Numbered from the stretch's first letter, positions 1 through 10,238 are shown. The stretch: DNA of 64,000 nucleotides from Oscillatoria sp. HE19RPO (GCF_024220515.1 NZ_JAMXOT010000019.1:21719-85718), one strand, 5' to 3'. The notes: generated from the sequence alone by a model not told the origin. A program made the numbers and translations.

Positions 1-929
1 ATTTAGCCGGTGGTGCTTTGGCGGAACATGAAATTGTTCAGATTAAGGTGAAACTCTCTAAGTTAGAACGCGATCGCTACGATCGCTCAATTAAAACTCG
101 CAATGAATTTTTACAGCAATCTCACATTTCCCTGGGCAGCCTCCAAGGATGGCAGCACTTTGTGCAAGCTTCCGCGCGATCGCCTGCGGGACGTCGGGCG
201 ATGTTAGCGCACCGGGAAGCCAAGGAAATCGCCCTAGGAACCGATGGCAAAATGCGGATTCTCGCGGATTTATTGGCCCAACATTCCCCCGAACGCATCC
301 TGATTTTTACCGCAGATAATGCTACAGTTTATCGCATTTCTCAGGATTTTTTAATTCCCGCCTTGACCCATCAAACCCCGGTGAAAGAACGTCATGAAAT
401 TCTGACCCGATTTAAAGAAGGAATTTATAAAACGATTATCGCATCTCATGTTTTAAATGAAGGAGTAGATGTGCCAGATGCAAGAGTGGCAATCTTGCTA
501 TCGGGAACGGGTTCAACGAGGGAGTATATTCAACGATTAGGTCGAATTTTACGCAAAGGAACCCAGAAAAATAAACGAGCAATTTTGTATGAAGTGGTGG
601 CAGAAGATACTGCAGAGGAAGGGACCTCGAAACGGCGGCGTGGGATGACTGAACCCAGGCCCCAAAATCCTCAAACTCGACCGGAACCGCCGGGGTCAAA
701 ACCCCAGCAGTTAACAATCCTACCGGGTTCCTCGCCGCCGACTCCCGCACCGACGCCGATTTATGGGGTGGGTAAAGCCCCGAGGAAAAAAGCGGCGGAA
801 CGGGCCTCAGAATGGGGGGAGAAACAGCCGAAATCTTCCGAACATTCGGAACAGGTTTCGAGTCAAGACTATCTAGAGAATGAGTTTCCTAAAAATACTT
901 CTGAATCGGACGAAGGAACCGATAACTAG
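1..929 (+). CDS. Superfamily 2 DEAD/DEAH-box helicase, C-terminal part (5' end outside window)
   Basis: The reading frame is already open at the left edge, so only the C-terminal part of an ATP-dependent nucleic-acid helicase is present. The helicase-C lobe is clear: a segment reading RILIFTADNA, then TIIASHVLNEGVDVPDA (motif V) and REYIQRLGRILRKG (motif VI with its arginine finger). This combination is typical of XPB/Ssl2-like bacterial helicases. The last ~100 residues are low complexity, rich in P, E, S and T, and probably disordered. The stop is at 927-929, just before the next gene. An internal TTG at 18 could be misread as a start, but residues LAGGA precede it in frame, so the true start lies upstream. 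Confidence 0.85.
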   Translation, partial: LAGGALAEHEIVQIKVKLSKLERDRYDRSIKTRNEFLQQSHISLGSLQGWQHFVQASARSPAGRRAMLAHREAKEIALGTDGKMRILADLLAQHSPERILIFTADNATVYRISQDFLIPALTHQTPVKERHEILTRFKEGIYKTIIASHVLNEGVDVPDARVAILLSGTGSTREYIQRLGRILRKGTQKNKRAILYEVVAEDTAEEGTSKRRRGMTEPRPQNPQTRPEPPGSKPQQLTILPGSSPPTPAPTPIYGVGKAPRKKAAERASEWGEKQPKSSEHSEQVSSQDYLENEFPKNTSESDEGTDN

Positions 930-942
930 CCTAGATAAATCT

Positions 943-3102
943 ATGAAAAAATCAGTCGTTGGGACCGTGGGATTGGGGTTAGGGATGATGGTGTTCATGA
1001 GTGGCTGTAAGCTGTTGGAACCGTTGGCGATCGCCCAGGGGGTGAGTTGTCAGCAGGAACAGAATCAAGCCAGTCAAAACCGCCTGTTTCAATTACGCGA
1101 TCGCGCTCAAGATCATATCCACCACTTCGGTAAACTGGATCGGGCAACGGAGGACCTGATTGAGCTATTTCAAGGGATGCAAGGGGTCAGTCCTAATCGA
1201 GATACAGTCCTGATGCTGATTGAAATTGTCAATGGCACTCAGGGACAAGGGGGACTGTTAGACATCCTAGTTAATCGCCTGGTGGAACAGGGAGAGGGTT
1301 CTCAGGCAGAGTCAGTCCTGGATGCAGCAGCGGAAGTGAGTCATTGCTTGGATACTGGATATAGCTATGGCAAAACTCGGACTTTGGCCGGAATTGCGCG
1401 GATGTATATCCAAACGGGTCAGCGCGATCGCGCCCGGTCAACCCTCGCCCGTGCTATTCTAGCAGAAACGGGGATCCGAGGTGCGGCCTTTAAAACCAAG
1501 GGATTAACGGAAATTGCTCGCACTTATATTGCTTTAGGAGATACCATTCAAGCCTCACAAATGCTGGGGCGATCGCTCCATTATGCCCAATCCATTGTCT
1601 ATCAGGATGTCTACAATCAAGCTTGGGATTTCCAACCCCTCGCCATTTATTATGGTCAAGTGGGACAACTGGATAAAGCTTTAGAGATTGCCGGGACGAT
1701 TTCTGCGGATTATTATCGCAGTGAGACTTTTGCAGATATTGCTAAAAATTTGGCGGACCAAGGTAACATTGAACGCGCCCATAAACTTGTTTTGGATCGC
1801 GTCAGTGACACGGAACTTAAAGCCAAAGTTTTAGCCGAAATTGGGTGGCGATCGGCCAAACAGGGACAAAGCGATCGCGTGATTCCTTTATTTACGGAGG
1901 CGTTGCGTCAGGCTAATTTAATCTCGGATCAAAACCTGCGGATGATAGCCCTTTCCCTCATCTTAATCCGCTATGCCGAGGCTGGATATCCGGACCGAGC
2001 TTTACAGGAAATTGCCCCCCTAGAAATGTCAGAAATCAAAGCTAAAGTCCTCAATGCCATTGCGATTGAATATGCCACCCAAGGACAACGGGAGCAAGCC
2101 TCCACCATTGCCGGACAAGCGTTAGAAATCGTAGGAACAATTCCTGAAACCTATGAACAAGAAATTCTCCTGGTGGATATGGTTCGAGATTATACTCGGA
2201 TGGGGCTTTATGAGGTAGGGGTTCAAGCGGCTCAACAAATTCCCTCTGCTGAAAAAAAACAGGAGCTTTTGTTAGCCTTGGCAACTGAAGCCGCAACCCG
2301 AGGGGATGATGAAATTGCGGTGAAGGCTGCTGAAATCATGCCGATTAACTTAGTGGCAATCGCTTTTGTCTACCAAAATATCGGCCAAACTGAACGGGGA
2401 ACTGAACTCTTAACCCGAGGGATGAAAGCAGTTGAATCCCTAGAAACTAACGAGCAAAAATTTGAAGTGTTCGCCGCGATTGCGGTGGAATATGCCAAAG
2501 CTGGACAACAGGCTAAAGCGGAAGAATTCTTTGCCCAAGCCTTATTAATGAGCAACCAGGTTCAAGAAAATTCTTATATCTGGGTCACGGTGTTTGATCG
2601 GCTTGTGGAGGGTGGACGTAACGACTTTGCCTTGCAGCTAGTCCGCACCATACAGGATGAATATTTCCAAAGCACCTTAATTGATCGGTTGGTGGAGACG
2701 TTCATCCAAGAAAGACAAATTGAACAAGCCTATCAGGTGATAGAATGGTTGAAATCACCGGCGGAAAAAGTCAGGAATTTACTCGTCATAGCCGATAAAA
2801 ATCTGAAGGCGGGAGAGCGAGAGGTTGCCCGGGAAGCTTTAGAAAAAGCCTTTGATAGGGCACAGACCATTCCTGGGGAAGAATCTAATATTATGAGATT
2901 TGGGGGACAGTGGGATGCCGAGGGGAATTGGTTTGGTTATACAGAAGTAGAGGACCCGATGGATCGCGGGAGTTTGTATGAAGAAATCGCTATCCGGTAC
3001 GGGCAATTGGGGGAATATCATTCGGCGATGCAGGTGGTGCGATCGCTGGAAAGTCCGACTCTGCAAACCCAAGTGCAACAGCGATTAGCCTGCTATCGGT
3101 AA
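943..3102 (+). CDS. Helical-repeat (TPR-like) lipoprotein
   Basis: Predicted 719-residue exported lipoprotein. Starting at ATG 943 gives a compact signal peptide (MKKSVVG, a hydrophobic stretch, then MSGC), whose cysteine fits a lipobox; an upstream in-frame start at 880 would overlap the helicase gene and hide this signal. The rest is almost entirely repeated helix pairs of the type AxxYxxxGxxDRAxxxxxxA, as in TPR or solenoid proteins, for example IARMYIQTGQRDRA and IAIEYATQGQREQA. Such proteins serve as binding scaffolds; no catalytic motif is visible. It begins 14 bases after the helicase stop and ends 12 bases from the convergent kinase gene. The precise function is unknown; the lipoprotein and repeat assignments are fairly secure. 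Confidence 0.8.
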   Translation: MKKSVVGTVGLGLGMMVFMSGCKLLEPLAIAQGVSCQQEQNQASQNRLFQLRDRAQDHIHHFGKLDRATEDLIELFQGMQGVSPNRDTVLMLIEIVNGTQGQGGLLDILVNRLVEQGEGSQAESVLDAAAEVSHCLDTGYSYGKTRTLAGIARMYIQTGQRDRARSTLARAILAETGIRGAAFKTKGLTEIARTYIALGDTIQASQMLGRSLHYAQSIVYQDVYNQAWDFQPLAIYYGQVGQLDKALEIAGTISADYYRSETFADIAKNLADQGNIERAHKLVLDRVSDTELKAKVLAEIGWRSAKQGQSDRVIPLFTEALRQANLISDQNLRMIALSLILIRYAEAGYPDRALQEIAPLEMSEIKAKVLNAIAIEYATQGQREQASTIAGQALEIVGTIPETYEQEILLVDMVRDYTRMGLYEVGVQAAQQIPSAEKKQELLLALATEAATRGDDEIAVKAAEIMPINLVAIAFVYQNIGQTERGTELLTRGMKAVESLETNEQKFEVFAAIAVEYAKAGQQAKAEEFFAQALLMSNQVQENSYIWVTVFDRLVEGGRNDFALQLVRTIQDEYFQSTLIDRLVETFIQERQIEQAYQVIEWLKSPAEKVRNLLVIADKNLKAGEREVAREALEKAFDRAQTIPGEESNIMRFGGQWDAEGNWFGYTEVEDPMDRGSLYEEIAIRYGQLGEYHSAMQVVRSLESPTLQTQVQQRLACYR

Positions 3103-3114
3103 GTCTAACCCGGA

Positions 3115-6100
3115 TTAGGGGGTCTGACGCGATCGCGCTGCCAGACGTTCAACTACAGCGATTAACTCCGCTGTATCCACAGGTTTCGGGAGGTGGATAT
3201 CATATCCGGCTTTGAGGGCGCGGGTGCGGTCTTCTGAGCGTGCATAAGCGGTGACGGCAGCAGCAGGTAAATATCCCCCTTCGGATAATTCCATCTTCCT
3301 AATGTGATGAATCAGGGTATATCCATCTTCTTCCGGCATGGCAATGTCGGAAATCAGCACTTGGGGGTAAAATTGGGGAATGGCAATCAGGGCTTGGCGG
3401 ACCGACGCCGCTGCCTGGACCTGTGCACCGCACTCTTCCAGGACGAGAGTGAGTAGACCCCGAGTATCGGCTTCATCATCCACCACTAGCACTCTCACTC
3501 CCTCCAGAGAAGTCATCGGGTTTAACTCCGGGAAAGGCTCTACATTCAGAACATGAGATTCGGCTCGGTCCGGAAGCTCACACCGAGGCATCAGAGGCAG
3601 TTCCACCGTAAATATCGCACCTTGCCCCAATCCAGGACTATCCGCCGACACGGTACCCCCGTGGAGCTCCGTGAGGTGTCGCACGATCGCCAGTCCGAGT
3701 CCGAGTCCATTATAGGCGCGGGTGCTAGAACTGTCCGCCTGCCGGAAGCGGTCAAAAACATAGGGTATAAATTCCGGTTTAATCCCTTGACCTGTATCTC
3801 TAACCCGGATTTGTATAGAAGTCTGGAACTGCTCCAAAATCACCGTGACGCAGCCTTCCGGGGGGGTAAATTTAATGGCATTGGAGAGTAAGTTCCAGAC
3901 CATTTGCTGCAAGCGATCGCGATCGCCAGAAACAGGACCCGCATGGCGATCCAGTTCCGTCTTCAGTTGAATATGTTTAGCCTCTGCCGCAGGACGAACC
4001 GACTCGATCGCCTCTTCGATCGCCTTGAGCAGGGAAACCGAAGTTACATTCAGGCGTAATTTACCCGTAATGATCCGGGATACATCCAGCAAATCCTCGA
4101 TCAGTTGAAACTGTAATCGGGAGTTGCGTTCGATGGTTTCCAAGGCTAATCCCATTTTTTCCTCAGACAGTCTGCGATTGCGTAAAATCTGCGCCCATCC
4201 CAGAATGGAATTGAGGGGGGTTCGCAACTCGTGAGAAAGGGTCGCCAAAAACTCATCTTTGAGCCGGTTGGCATCTTGGGCTTCCCGATAGAGACGGGCA
4301 TTATCTAAGGCGATCGCCGCCCGATGCGCCAGTTTTTCGGCTAACATCAGGTCCGTGCGATCGTAACAACGACTGCCTGCCTCTAGCACAAACGCGATCG
4401 TTCCGAGGGTTCGTCCTCGGGCTTTGAGCGGCACACACATTCCGCTATTGAGGCGCAACTCGCGCAAAATTTGCAAATGTTCGGCATCGGCGGCGGCCTC
4501 CACCAACACCGAGTCGGGAATATGAGGATACAGTTCCGATTGTCCTGTACGCAAGACGTTAGCTTGTCCCATTGTCGCCTCTTTTTTCGGGGGATAGCGG
4601 CGATGCAGTTCTTGGGCGAGTTCTTCTTTGGCTGGGTCAGTGTGAGCTACCGCCAGCCGCTCAATTGTTCCATCTTTTTCCACCACATCGATCGCACACC
4701 AGTCTGCTATACTGGGAACCGTGAGATGAGCCAGACTATCCAAGGTGGTTTGGTAATCGAGGGAATTCGCCAGAACACTACTCGCCCTGGCTAAAAACCG
4801 CTCTTGCTCTCGCGATCGCTTGCGATCGTCAATATCTGTGGCTGTTCCTAACCACTTGAGCAGGCGATCGCCCATTCCGGCGATCGGATTCATACGCAGA
4901 CTGTGCCAACGGTAGAGTCCATCGGACCTCTGCAAGCGCACCTCGATTTCGTAGGCGGTTTCCGTGGCGATGGCGTTGCGCCAATGGACGAGCGCTTCTG
5001 CGCGATCGCTTGGATGAATCCACTCTAGGGGCGATCGGCGTAAAATTTGCTCTAAATTTAGCCCAATATAATTCACCGCGCTGGGATTGCAATATTCCAG
5101 CTTTCCCCCACGGGTACATAAAAATATCATTTGGGGGAGCGCTTCCGCCAGGGATCGATACAGTTCTTCGCTGTGGCGGAGGGCTTCTTCGATCTGTTTG
5201 CGGTGGGTAATATCCACAAAAGCTCCCACCGCGCCTCGGGTTTGTCCCTCTTCATCAAGGATTGGCGCAGCATAAGTCAGGAACTCGATCGTTCTCCCAT
5301 CTTCATAGATAGCATCCACTTCAAACTCTAGCACTTCTACCTGATGTGTAGCTGCATAGCGCATGGGGAACTCTTCGGGAGCGAGTTCCCGGCCATTGTG
5401 ATAAAGCTTAAATCCATCGGCCCTAGCTTCAGGTAGCGGATTAAAATGGGGCAGAACCGGGGAGGAAATCCCCAAATTGTGAGCCAAAACCGAATTAAAC
5501 CGGATCCTTTCACAGTGCGGATCTTCGGAAATGGCAATGCCAATCGGGATAAACTTGAGGAGGGTTTGTAACTCTTTAACCCGGCGCTTCAAGGTGCGAT
5601 TCAGCTTGATAATTTCAGTTTGCGCCCACTGCCGCAACGTGATATCCGTTGTAGCCCCGATCCATTTATAAGGTCGTCCCTGGTCATCCCATAGGGCGGT
5701 TCCCCGATCGCTCCAATAAAGATAAATCCCATCGCCACGCTGGATTTGGTACTCTTCATCAAAAGGTTCTCTCGTCTGCAAATGCCGGTCTATGGCATTT
5801 TCGACTCGCTCGCGATCGCTCGGATGGAGGCGATCGAGCCAAGCTTGGCGAGTGCGGGCAAATCCTCCCTCCTGATATCCGAGTTGTTCGTCAATGTTCC
5901 CAAACCATTCCACTCGTCCCGTGGCAATCTCCCATTCATAGATCAGATCGCTGGTGTTTTCCGCTGCAATCCGAAACCGTTCCGTGGATTGGCGCAAGGC
6001 CGCTTCCGCAGCATAGCGATCGCTGATATCAATGCCGGTGCCGATGATATACTCCATCTCCCCTTGAGCATCGCGCAGGACCGTATTCGACCAGGCGATC

Positions 6101-7728
6101 GCTCGTCGGTCCCCCTCTTTGGTTACCCAGTCGTTGATATACTCCAGAGGCGTCGCCGTTGAGCGCAGGTTTTCAAATACTCCTTTGATGGATTCGATTT
6201 CTTCGGGAACCACCAACCGCTCCCAAACATACAGACCCTGCACTTCCGCAAAGGAATAACCCGTGGTGGTTTCGCACGCTTGGTTGAAACTCACAATCCG
6301 ACCTTGGCGATCGAGAATCACCACTAAATTGGGAATCGCATTCACCACTGCCGCCAAAAAATCTCGTTCTTGATGAAGTTCCATTCTCGCTGATTCCGCA
6401 CTCTCACTCCGGTCTCGAAAATAAGCACAAAGCCCTTCTTGGTGAGGATAGAACCGCACTTCAAACCGTTTCTGTAACGGGGGATAATCTGCTTCCAGTC
6501 CGATGGTTCTTCCCTCTACCAAGGCTCGATGATACCCGCGATAAAAAGAACTCCCCACGCTTTCGGGAAAGACATCCCACAGATACTGTCCCACCAGATT
6601 TTCCACCCGGTGATTGAGTAGTTTCGCCCCGGCTGGATTAATATAAGTATAGCGACCCTGGCGGTCAAAACAGGCCAACCCATCGCTGATGCTGTCGAGG
6701 AGGGTTAGGGTTTCCTCTGGAGGCGTTGTGGTTAATTGGGGTCGGGTCTGTTTCCGGGGTTCGGATTCTTCCGTCAGTTCAGCAATCTCTAAGTGAGTGC
6801 TGACCCGAGTCAGCAATTCATGGAGAGAGGATGAGTGGTGGAAAAACTCTGGGTCCCAGTCGCTTTCTGCCCTCACTTCCACAGAGTCCCCTTCGATGAC
6901 TGGGTTGGGAAACCGGATCACCGGGATATCTTTTCCATTCACTTTCGCCCTTAATTGCTGTACCCACTCTAAGTCCTCGATTTCTGGGGCGATCGCCTCG
7001 GTGAGAATCGCGCAGGGGTAGAAATCCTGGGCGGCATCTAAGGCAGTTGTGCGATCGCCGGCAGTTTTGACTTGATACCCTTGGCGGACCAGTTGGGACT
7101 CCAGATAATCCCGGCGGACCTCGTTCTCATCCACCAGCAAGATCCGCGCCGGGGGTGCAGACTCCCTCTCGCGAACCTCTAATGATTCGGGGAGTTGTTC
7201 CTCGTGTTCAGGGGGGTCATTCCGGGCCGTCGGCAGGGCGATCGCTGTCGTCAAGACCCCACAAACTTGATGGTCTTCCGTATATATCGGACTGTGAGAC
7301 AAATTAAACCACCCCACCACCTCCGACCCCGGGCGATCGAACACCAACCGACAATTCTCTATCCCTCTGCCTTCTCCACTGCTGAACACTGCTTCTAACA
7401 TTGGAGAGAGGACCTCCCAGGTTTCCCGGTTGAGGACCTCTCGTCCCGGTTGACCCAGGGAATCGGGATAATTGGCGTCACCCACCCACCCGAGGGCCGC
7501 CTCGTTGTAAATGAGGAGCAGTTCTGGACCCCACCAGAGCAGGGTCGGAAATTGGGACGCTAGACCCAAACTCACCGCTGTACGCCAACTGGGTTCCCAA
7601 GTCTCCATTGCACCCAGAACTGTGCTGGACCAGTCACGAACCTTTTTGAGGCGGTCCAGATCCGCGCTACCTGTCCATCCCAATTGTTCTGTCTTGTTCT
7701 TCCGCTTGGCTGGTTGCTGTTCCATCAT
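3115..7728 (-). CDS. Multi-PAS hybrid sensor histidine kinase with N- and C-terminal receiver domains
   Basis: A 1537-residue phosphorelay sensor without an obvious membrane segment, so probably cytoplasmic. Order of domains (approximate residues): degenerate PAS-like sensor 30-165; receiver-like domain 195-315; five PAS domains between 340 and 970; GAF 975-1145; HisKA with SHELRTP and phospho-acceptor His1166; HATPase with N box (LLSNAIKF), G1 (DTGQGI) and G2 (GLGLGLAIV); C-terminal receiver 1411-1530 with DD pair, phospho-acceptor Asp1461 in ISDIAMP, and Lys1515. In the N-terminal receiver the usual phospho-acceptor aspartate is Glu244 (LTEAIAPE), so that domain is probably not phosphorylated. 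The output is likely phosphotransfer to an unlinked regulator, since no regulator gene is adjacent. Signal unknown. Confidence 0.92.
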   Translation of the reverse strand: MMEQQPAKRKNKTEQLGWTGSADLDRLKKVRDWSSTVLGAMETWEPSWRTAVSLGLASQFPTLLWWGPELLLIYNEAALGWVGDANYPDSLGQPGREVLNRETWEVLSPMLEAVFSSGEGRGIENCRLVFDRPGSEVVGWFNLSHSPIYTEDHQVCGVLTTAIALPTARNDPPEHEEQLPESLEVRERESAPPARILLVDENEVRRDYLESQLVRQGYQVKTAGDRTTALDAAQDFYPCAILTEAIAPEIEDLEWVQQLRAKVNGKDIPVIRFPNPVIEGDSVEVRAESDWDPEFFHHSSSLHELLTRVSTHLEIAELTEESEPRKQTRPQLTTTPPEETLTLLDSISDGLACFDRQGRYTYINPAGAKLLNHRVENLVGQYLWDVFPESVGSSFYRGYHRALVEGRTIGLEADYPPLQKRFEVRFYPHQEGLCAYFRDRSESAESARMELHQERDFLAAVVNAIPNLVVILDRQGRIVSFNQACETTTGYSFAEVQGLYVWERLVVPEEIESIKGVFENLRSTATPLEYINDWVTKEGDRRAIAWSNTVLRDAQGEMEYIIGTGIDISDRYAAEAALRQSTERFRIAAENTSDLIYEWEIATGRVEWFGNIDEQLGYQEGGFARTRQAWLDRLHPSDRERVENAIDRHLQTREPFDEEYQIQRGDGIYLYWSDRGTALWDDQGRPYKWIGATTDITLRQWAQTEIIKLNRTLKRRVKELQTLLKFIPIGIAISEDPHCERIRFNSVLAHNLGISSPVLPHFNPLPEARADGFKLYHNGRELAPEEFPMRYAATHQVEVLEFEVDAIYEDGRTIEFLTYAAPILDEEGQTRGAVGAFVDITHRKQIEEALRHSEELYRSLAEALPQMIFLCTRGGKLEYCNPSAVNYIGLNLEQILRRSPLEWIHPSDRAEALVHWRNAIATETAYEIEVRLQRSDGLYRWHSLRMNPIAGMGDRLLKWLGTATDIDDRKRSREQERFLARASSVLANSLDYQTTLDSLAHLTVPSIADWCAIDVVEKDGTIERLAVAHTDPAKEELAQELHRRYPPKKEATMGQANVLRTGQSELYPHIPDSVLVEAAADAEHLQILRELRLNSGMCVPLKARGRTLGTIAFVLEAGSRCYDRTDLMLAEKLAHRAAIALDNARLYREAQDANRLKDEFLATLSHELRTPLNSILGWAQILRNRRLSEEKMGLALETIERNSRLQFQLIEDLLDVSRIITGKLRLNVTSVSLLKAIEEAIESVRPAAEAKHIQLKTELDRHAGPVSGDRDRLQQMVWNLLSNAIKFTPPEGCVTVILEQFQTSIQIRVRDTGQGIKPEFIPYVFDRFRQADSSSTRAYNGLGLGLAIVRHLTELHGGTVSADSPGLGQGAIFTVELPLMPRCELPDRAESHVLNVEPFPELNPMTSLEGVRVLVVDDEADTRGLLTLVLEECGAQVQAAASVRQALIAIPQFYPQVLISDIAMPEEDGYTLIHHIRKMELSEGGYLPAAAVTAYARSEDRTRALKAGYDIHLPKPVDTAELIAVVERLAARSRQTP

Positions 7729-8575
7729 TTACAGAGGTCCTGGTGGTTTGGGTGTTCAGACTCGCTCACTTGCTAATCGTCGTTGATCTGCTAATCTTGG
7801 GTGTACATTTTTTTGGGGAAGTTTACATCTACCAAAGGAAGGATTCACTATTGACAAGGGATTCACGGCCTTGATTTGATGGGTTGAGTTGTCGTTTTTT
7901 TTGCAATAAATTTCGCCATCATTGAGGGCGGGCGATCGCCATCAACTCCCTTCATCCCTCCTTGGCCTCCGGATGGGCGACTGCACCGCCTATCAATGGC
8001 GAAGATGGGGGAGATGGGGGAAATATGTCTTGACGGGTTCAGTCTATAATTTTTAGGTTTTAACTGCTGACTAACCCCGTGAAAGATAGGTTTGATGATG
8101 ACGGGCTGTTACTCCCGGGTTGATTAACATTCCGGGGCGATCGGTGAGCGGAGATAACAGAATCTATCAAGGGATGGCCGTTCCTGTGGAGGTCCCCAAA
8201 ATGAGTAGTCCTGGCCCTATTTTCCTGGGAATTGAGTTAGGGAAAGGGTAGGCATCAGAGGCAGTCCCCTTTCATCATTGTTCTCTAACTTTGTAAAAAA
8301 AAAACGCGATTGCTCTTAACTTTTTCTGGGATTTGCCCTACAATATAAATAATAAAAACTTTGCGCCCATATAGGCCCTATTTGTGATAAAAATTTAGAG
8401 TTTGAATACCGATATAATTAGGCAAGCAGGGTGTCAACTGATGCCGATTATGCTGAGGGGATTAGAGCGGATTAAGGTGTTCAGTTGATGACAGTTATAA
8501 GGGGATTGCAAAATATAAATCATCCAACCGTTCAACTGAAAGAAAGGTATCTGTCGGAGTAAATGCTTGCGCCCT

Positions 8576-8596
8576 GGGGCGTATGCAATACGCCCC
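8576..8596. repeat. Perfect short hairpin (dispersed palindrome)
   Basis: GGGGCGTAT, a 3-base loop GCA, then ATACGCCCC: a perfect 9-bp stem. It has no following T-run and no upstream gene, so it is more likely a dispersed palindromic element than a terminator. Confidence 0.7.
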
Positions 8597-8650
8597 TACA
8601 TTGACGGTGCTATTCCGTTGAGCATTCACTACGAACGAACGTTTTGGAGA

Positions 8651-8671
8651 TTTTATTTTTTGGAGTTCCCT
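8651..8671 (-). repeat. Terminal fragment of the ~143-bp dispersed element
   Basis: The 21 bases are an exact reverse-complement match to the left end of the element at 50758-50908 (core AACTCCAAAAAATAAAA). Only the end is recognisable here, so this copy is a fragment. Confidence 0.6.
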
Positions 8672-8711
8672 AATTCTGATGTTGGATGAACTTTAAAACG
8701 GCGAAGTGGGG

Positions 8712-8775
8712 GGGAACGACTGAAGTCGTTACTACAAACATTGGGGAACGACTTCAGTCGGGACGGTGAACAGGG
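8712..8775. repeat. Dispersed palindromic repeat, inverted pair
   Basis: Contains AACGACTGAAGTCGTTACT followed ~15 bases later by an inverted partner ACGACTTCAGTCG. The same motif occurs at 38674-39133 (six tandem units), 41137-41172, 49641-49672, 57915-57977 and 59624-59718. Each half is itself a near-palindrome, so RNA from it would fold into hairpins. Confidence 0.85.
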
Positions 8776-8829
8776 GAGGGCCTCGGGTTGGACTGGGCGG
8801 TATCTGGGAGGAAAAATTTCACTGACCCC

Positions 8830-8860
8830 TTGACAAACCCCGGGACAGGAGTTATATAAT
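8830..8860 (+). promoter_or_regulatory. Predicted promoter for tRNA-Gly
   Basis: A perfect -35 box TTGACA (8830-8835) precedes TATATAAT (8853-8860); the spacing is 17 to a TATATA reading or 19 to a TATAAT reading. The tRNA begins 65 bases downstream of the -10 box, which is compatible with a short 5' leader removed by RNase P. Confidence 0.7.
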
Positions 8861-8925
8861 AGTTCTCTAGTCTCATCGTTATCCGTTAAGTGCCGAAGAG
8901 CACAGGTTGTAACGAGGACTGAGAT

Positions 8926-8997
8926 GCGGGCGTAATTCAGTGGTAGAATGTCAGCTTCCCAAGCTGGACGTCGTGGGTTCGAGTCCCATCGCCCGCT
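8926..8997 (+). tRNA. tRNA-Gly, anticodon CCC
   Basis: A 72-base cloverleaf. The acceptor stem GCGGGCG pairs with CGCCCGC, the anticodon loop is TTCCCAA (anticodon CCC, reads GGG), the T-arm carries GGTTCGAGTCC, and the discriminator base is T. CCA is not encoded (the gene is followed by TTTT). The consensus-like promoter lies just upstream. Confidence 0.95.
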
Positions 8998-9109
8998 TTT
9001 TGTTTGATTGAATGTTAGGACTGGCGCCGAGGGTGGCGAGTTGCTTTGCTGCTTTCCCGGGTTTCACTACAATGGGAAGATTGGCAGTTTAGCAACTTCA
9101 GAAGAGACG

Positions 9110-9931
9110 ATGGGATATTCGATTGAGGTCTATGACCACAACTTTGAGCAAGAAGTCTTAGAAAAGTCTTATGAAATTCCGGCGATCGTAGACTTTTATG
9201 CGGTTTGGTGCGGTCCTTGTCAGATGTTAAAACCGATGTTGGAAAAGGTCGCCCTAGAATATGATTGTGTAGTGGCGAAGGTGAATATTGATGAAAATCA
9301 ATATTTAGCACAAGCCTTTCGGGTTGAGGGAGTTCCGGATGTGAAAATTATCCGGAATGGGGAAGTGTTGGATGGGTTTGTGGGGGTGTTACCCGAACCG
9401 CAACTGCGAGAATTTTTGGCAAATTGTGATATTAAGTCCGGTTTAGATGAAGGGTTGGAGGCAATTCGTCAGGCACTTTTAGGAGAAAAGCACGCCGAAG
9501 CTGAGGCGATGTTTGCATCCCTACTAACAAAATATCCAGAGAATAGACGGTTGCGATTAGAAGCGGCCAAGTTTTATATCAGTGAGGATGAATTCGCAAA
9601 AGTTGAGGAACTTTTAGGGGTCATTCAAGCAGATGAACCGGAATTTTTTGCCGAAGCGCAAGCGGTGAAGGCGTTACTTGAGTTTAAGAGGGAATGCAAT
9701 CATCCGTCAGGAGAGGGTGAATTGGACCAGATGTTTACTCAGGCATCTTGTTTGGCGGTAGCGGGGAATTATGAGGAAGCGTTGCAACTTTTCCTCAAGA
9801 TTGTGGAAAGCGATCGCAGTTATAAAAAGGATGGCGGGAGAAAGGCGATGTTGTCTATTTTTGACTTATTGGGAAATGACCATCCTCTGACGAAGGTTTA
9901 TCGCCGGAATTTAATGACGGTGCTATTTTGA
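9110..9931 (+). CDS. Thioredoxin-fold protein with C-terminal TPR region (YbbN/CnoX-like)
   Basis: 273 residues. An N-terminal thioredoxin domain (residues 1-110) carries the active-site motif WCGPC (Cys34, Cys37), the conserved VDFYA strand and the cis-proline region GVPDVKI. The C-terminal half is helical with TPR-like units (ALLGEKHAEAEAMFASLL and following). This two-part layout is that of YbbN/CnoX, a chaperone-linked redox protein; unlike E. coli CnoX, both cysteines of the thioredoxin motif are present, so it may be redox active. ATG 9110 (MGYSIEVYD) was chosen because the 34 residues upstream of it in the longer frame look non-coding and would nearly abut the tRNA. Monocistronic by position. 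Confidence 0.88.
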   Translation: MGYSIEVYDHNFEQEVLEKSYEIPAIVDFYAVWCGPCQMLKPMLEKVALEYDCVVAKVNIDENQYLAQAFRVEGVPDVKIIRNGEVLDGFVGVLPEPQLREFLANCDIKSGLDEGLEAIRQALLGEKHAEAEAMFASLLTKYPENRRLRLEAAKFYISEDEFAKVEELLGVIQADEPEFFAEAQAVKALLEFKRECNHPSGEGELDQMFTQASCLAVAGNYEEALQLFLKIVESDRSYKKDGGRKAMLSIFDLLGNDHPLTKVYRRNLMTVLF

Positions 9932-10238
9932 GGGTTCTGGGTCATTCGGTGCATTCTGGATTGAGAATGCACTGACTTCGGGACCCGTCGCACCCGGGAT
10001 GAGCAAAAATTCCGGGATTGGTGGCAATTTTTCCAAAAAGTTGAGTGAAACTCATACTGGGGATCGGTGCGATCGCCAGTTTCCTGATGTCAGGATCGAG
10101 GATATGAAGAAATGAGTTGCAGATTTAGGCAGTTTACCTCAATTCCAATTTTTTGACATCTACCATTGGGTAGAGTTGGGTTGAAGAATCATTTGCCTAG
10201 GAATTCATGAAATGCTCGATCGCTAACAGGTGAGATTG
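9932..10238. other. Intergenic stretch, nothing recognised
   Basis: About 300 bases between the thioredoxin-like and DUF4278 genes. No open frame, clear hairpin terminator or consensus promoter was recognised. Confidence 0.5.

Larger units (their letters stand above)
7729..8829. other. Long non-coding stretch with dispersed palindromic elements
   Basis: About 1.1 kb upstream of the kinase and of tRNA-Gly with no convincing reading frame. It holds several short repeats recorded separately (hairpin 8576-8596, terminal fragment 8651-8671, palindrome pair 8712-8775) and a short run of the GGGGGAGAT type around 8005-8025. The kinase promoter should lie within the first few hundred bases but no clear -35/-10 pair was found there. 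Confidence 0.6.

Noticed and set aside
436..750. Antisense frame of 104 codons in the helicase gene
   Set aside because: Fully inside a strongly recognised helicase domain and its tail, with no ribosome site or family match.
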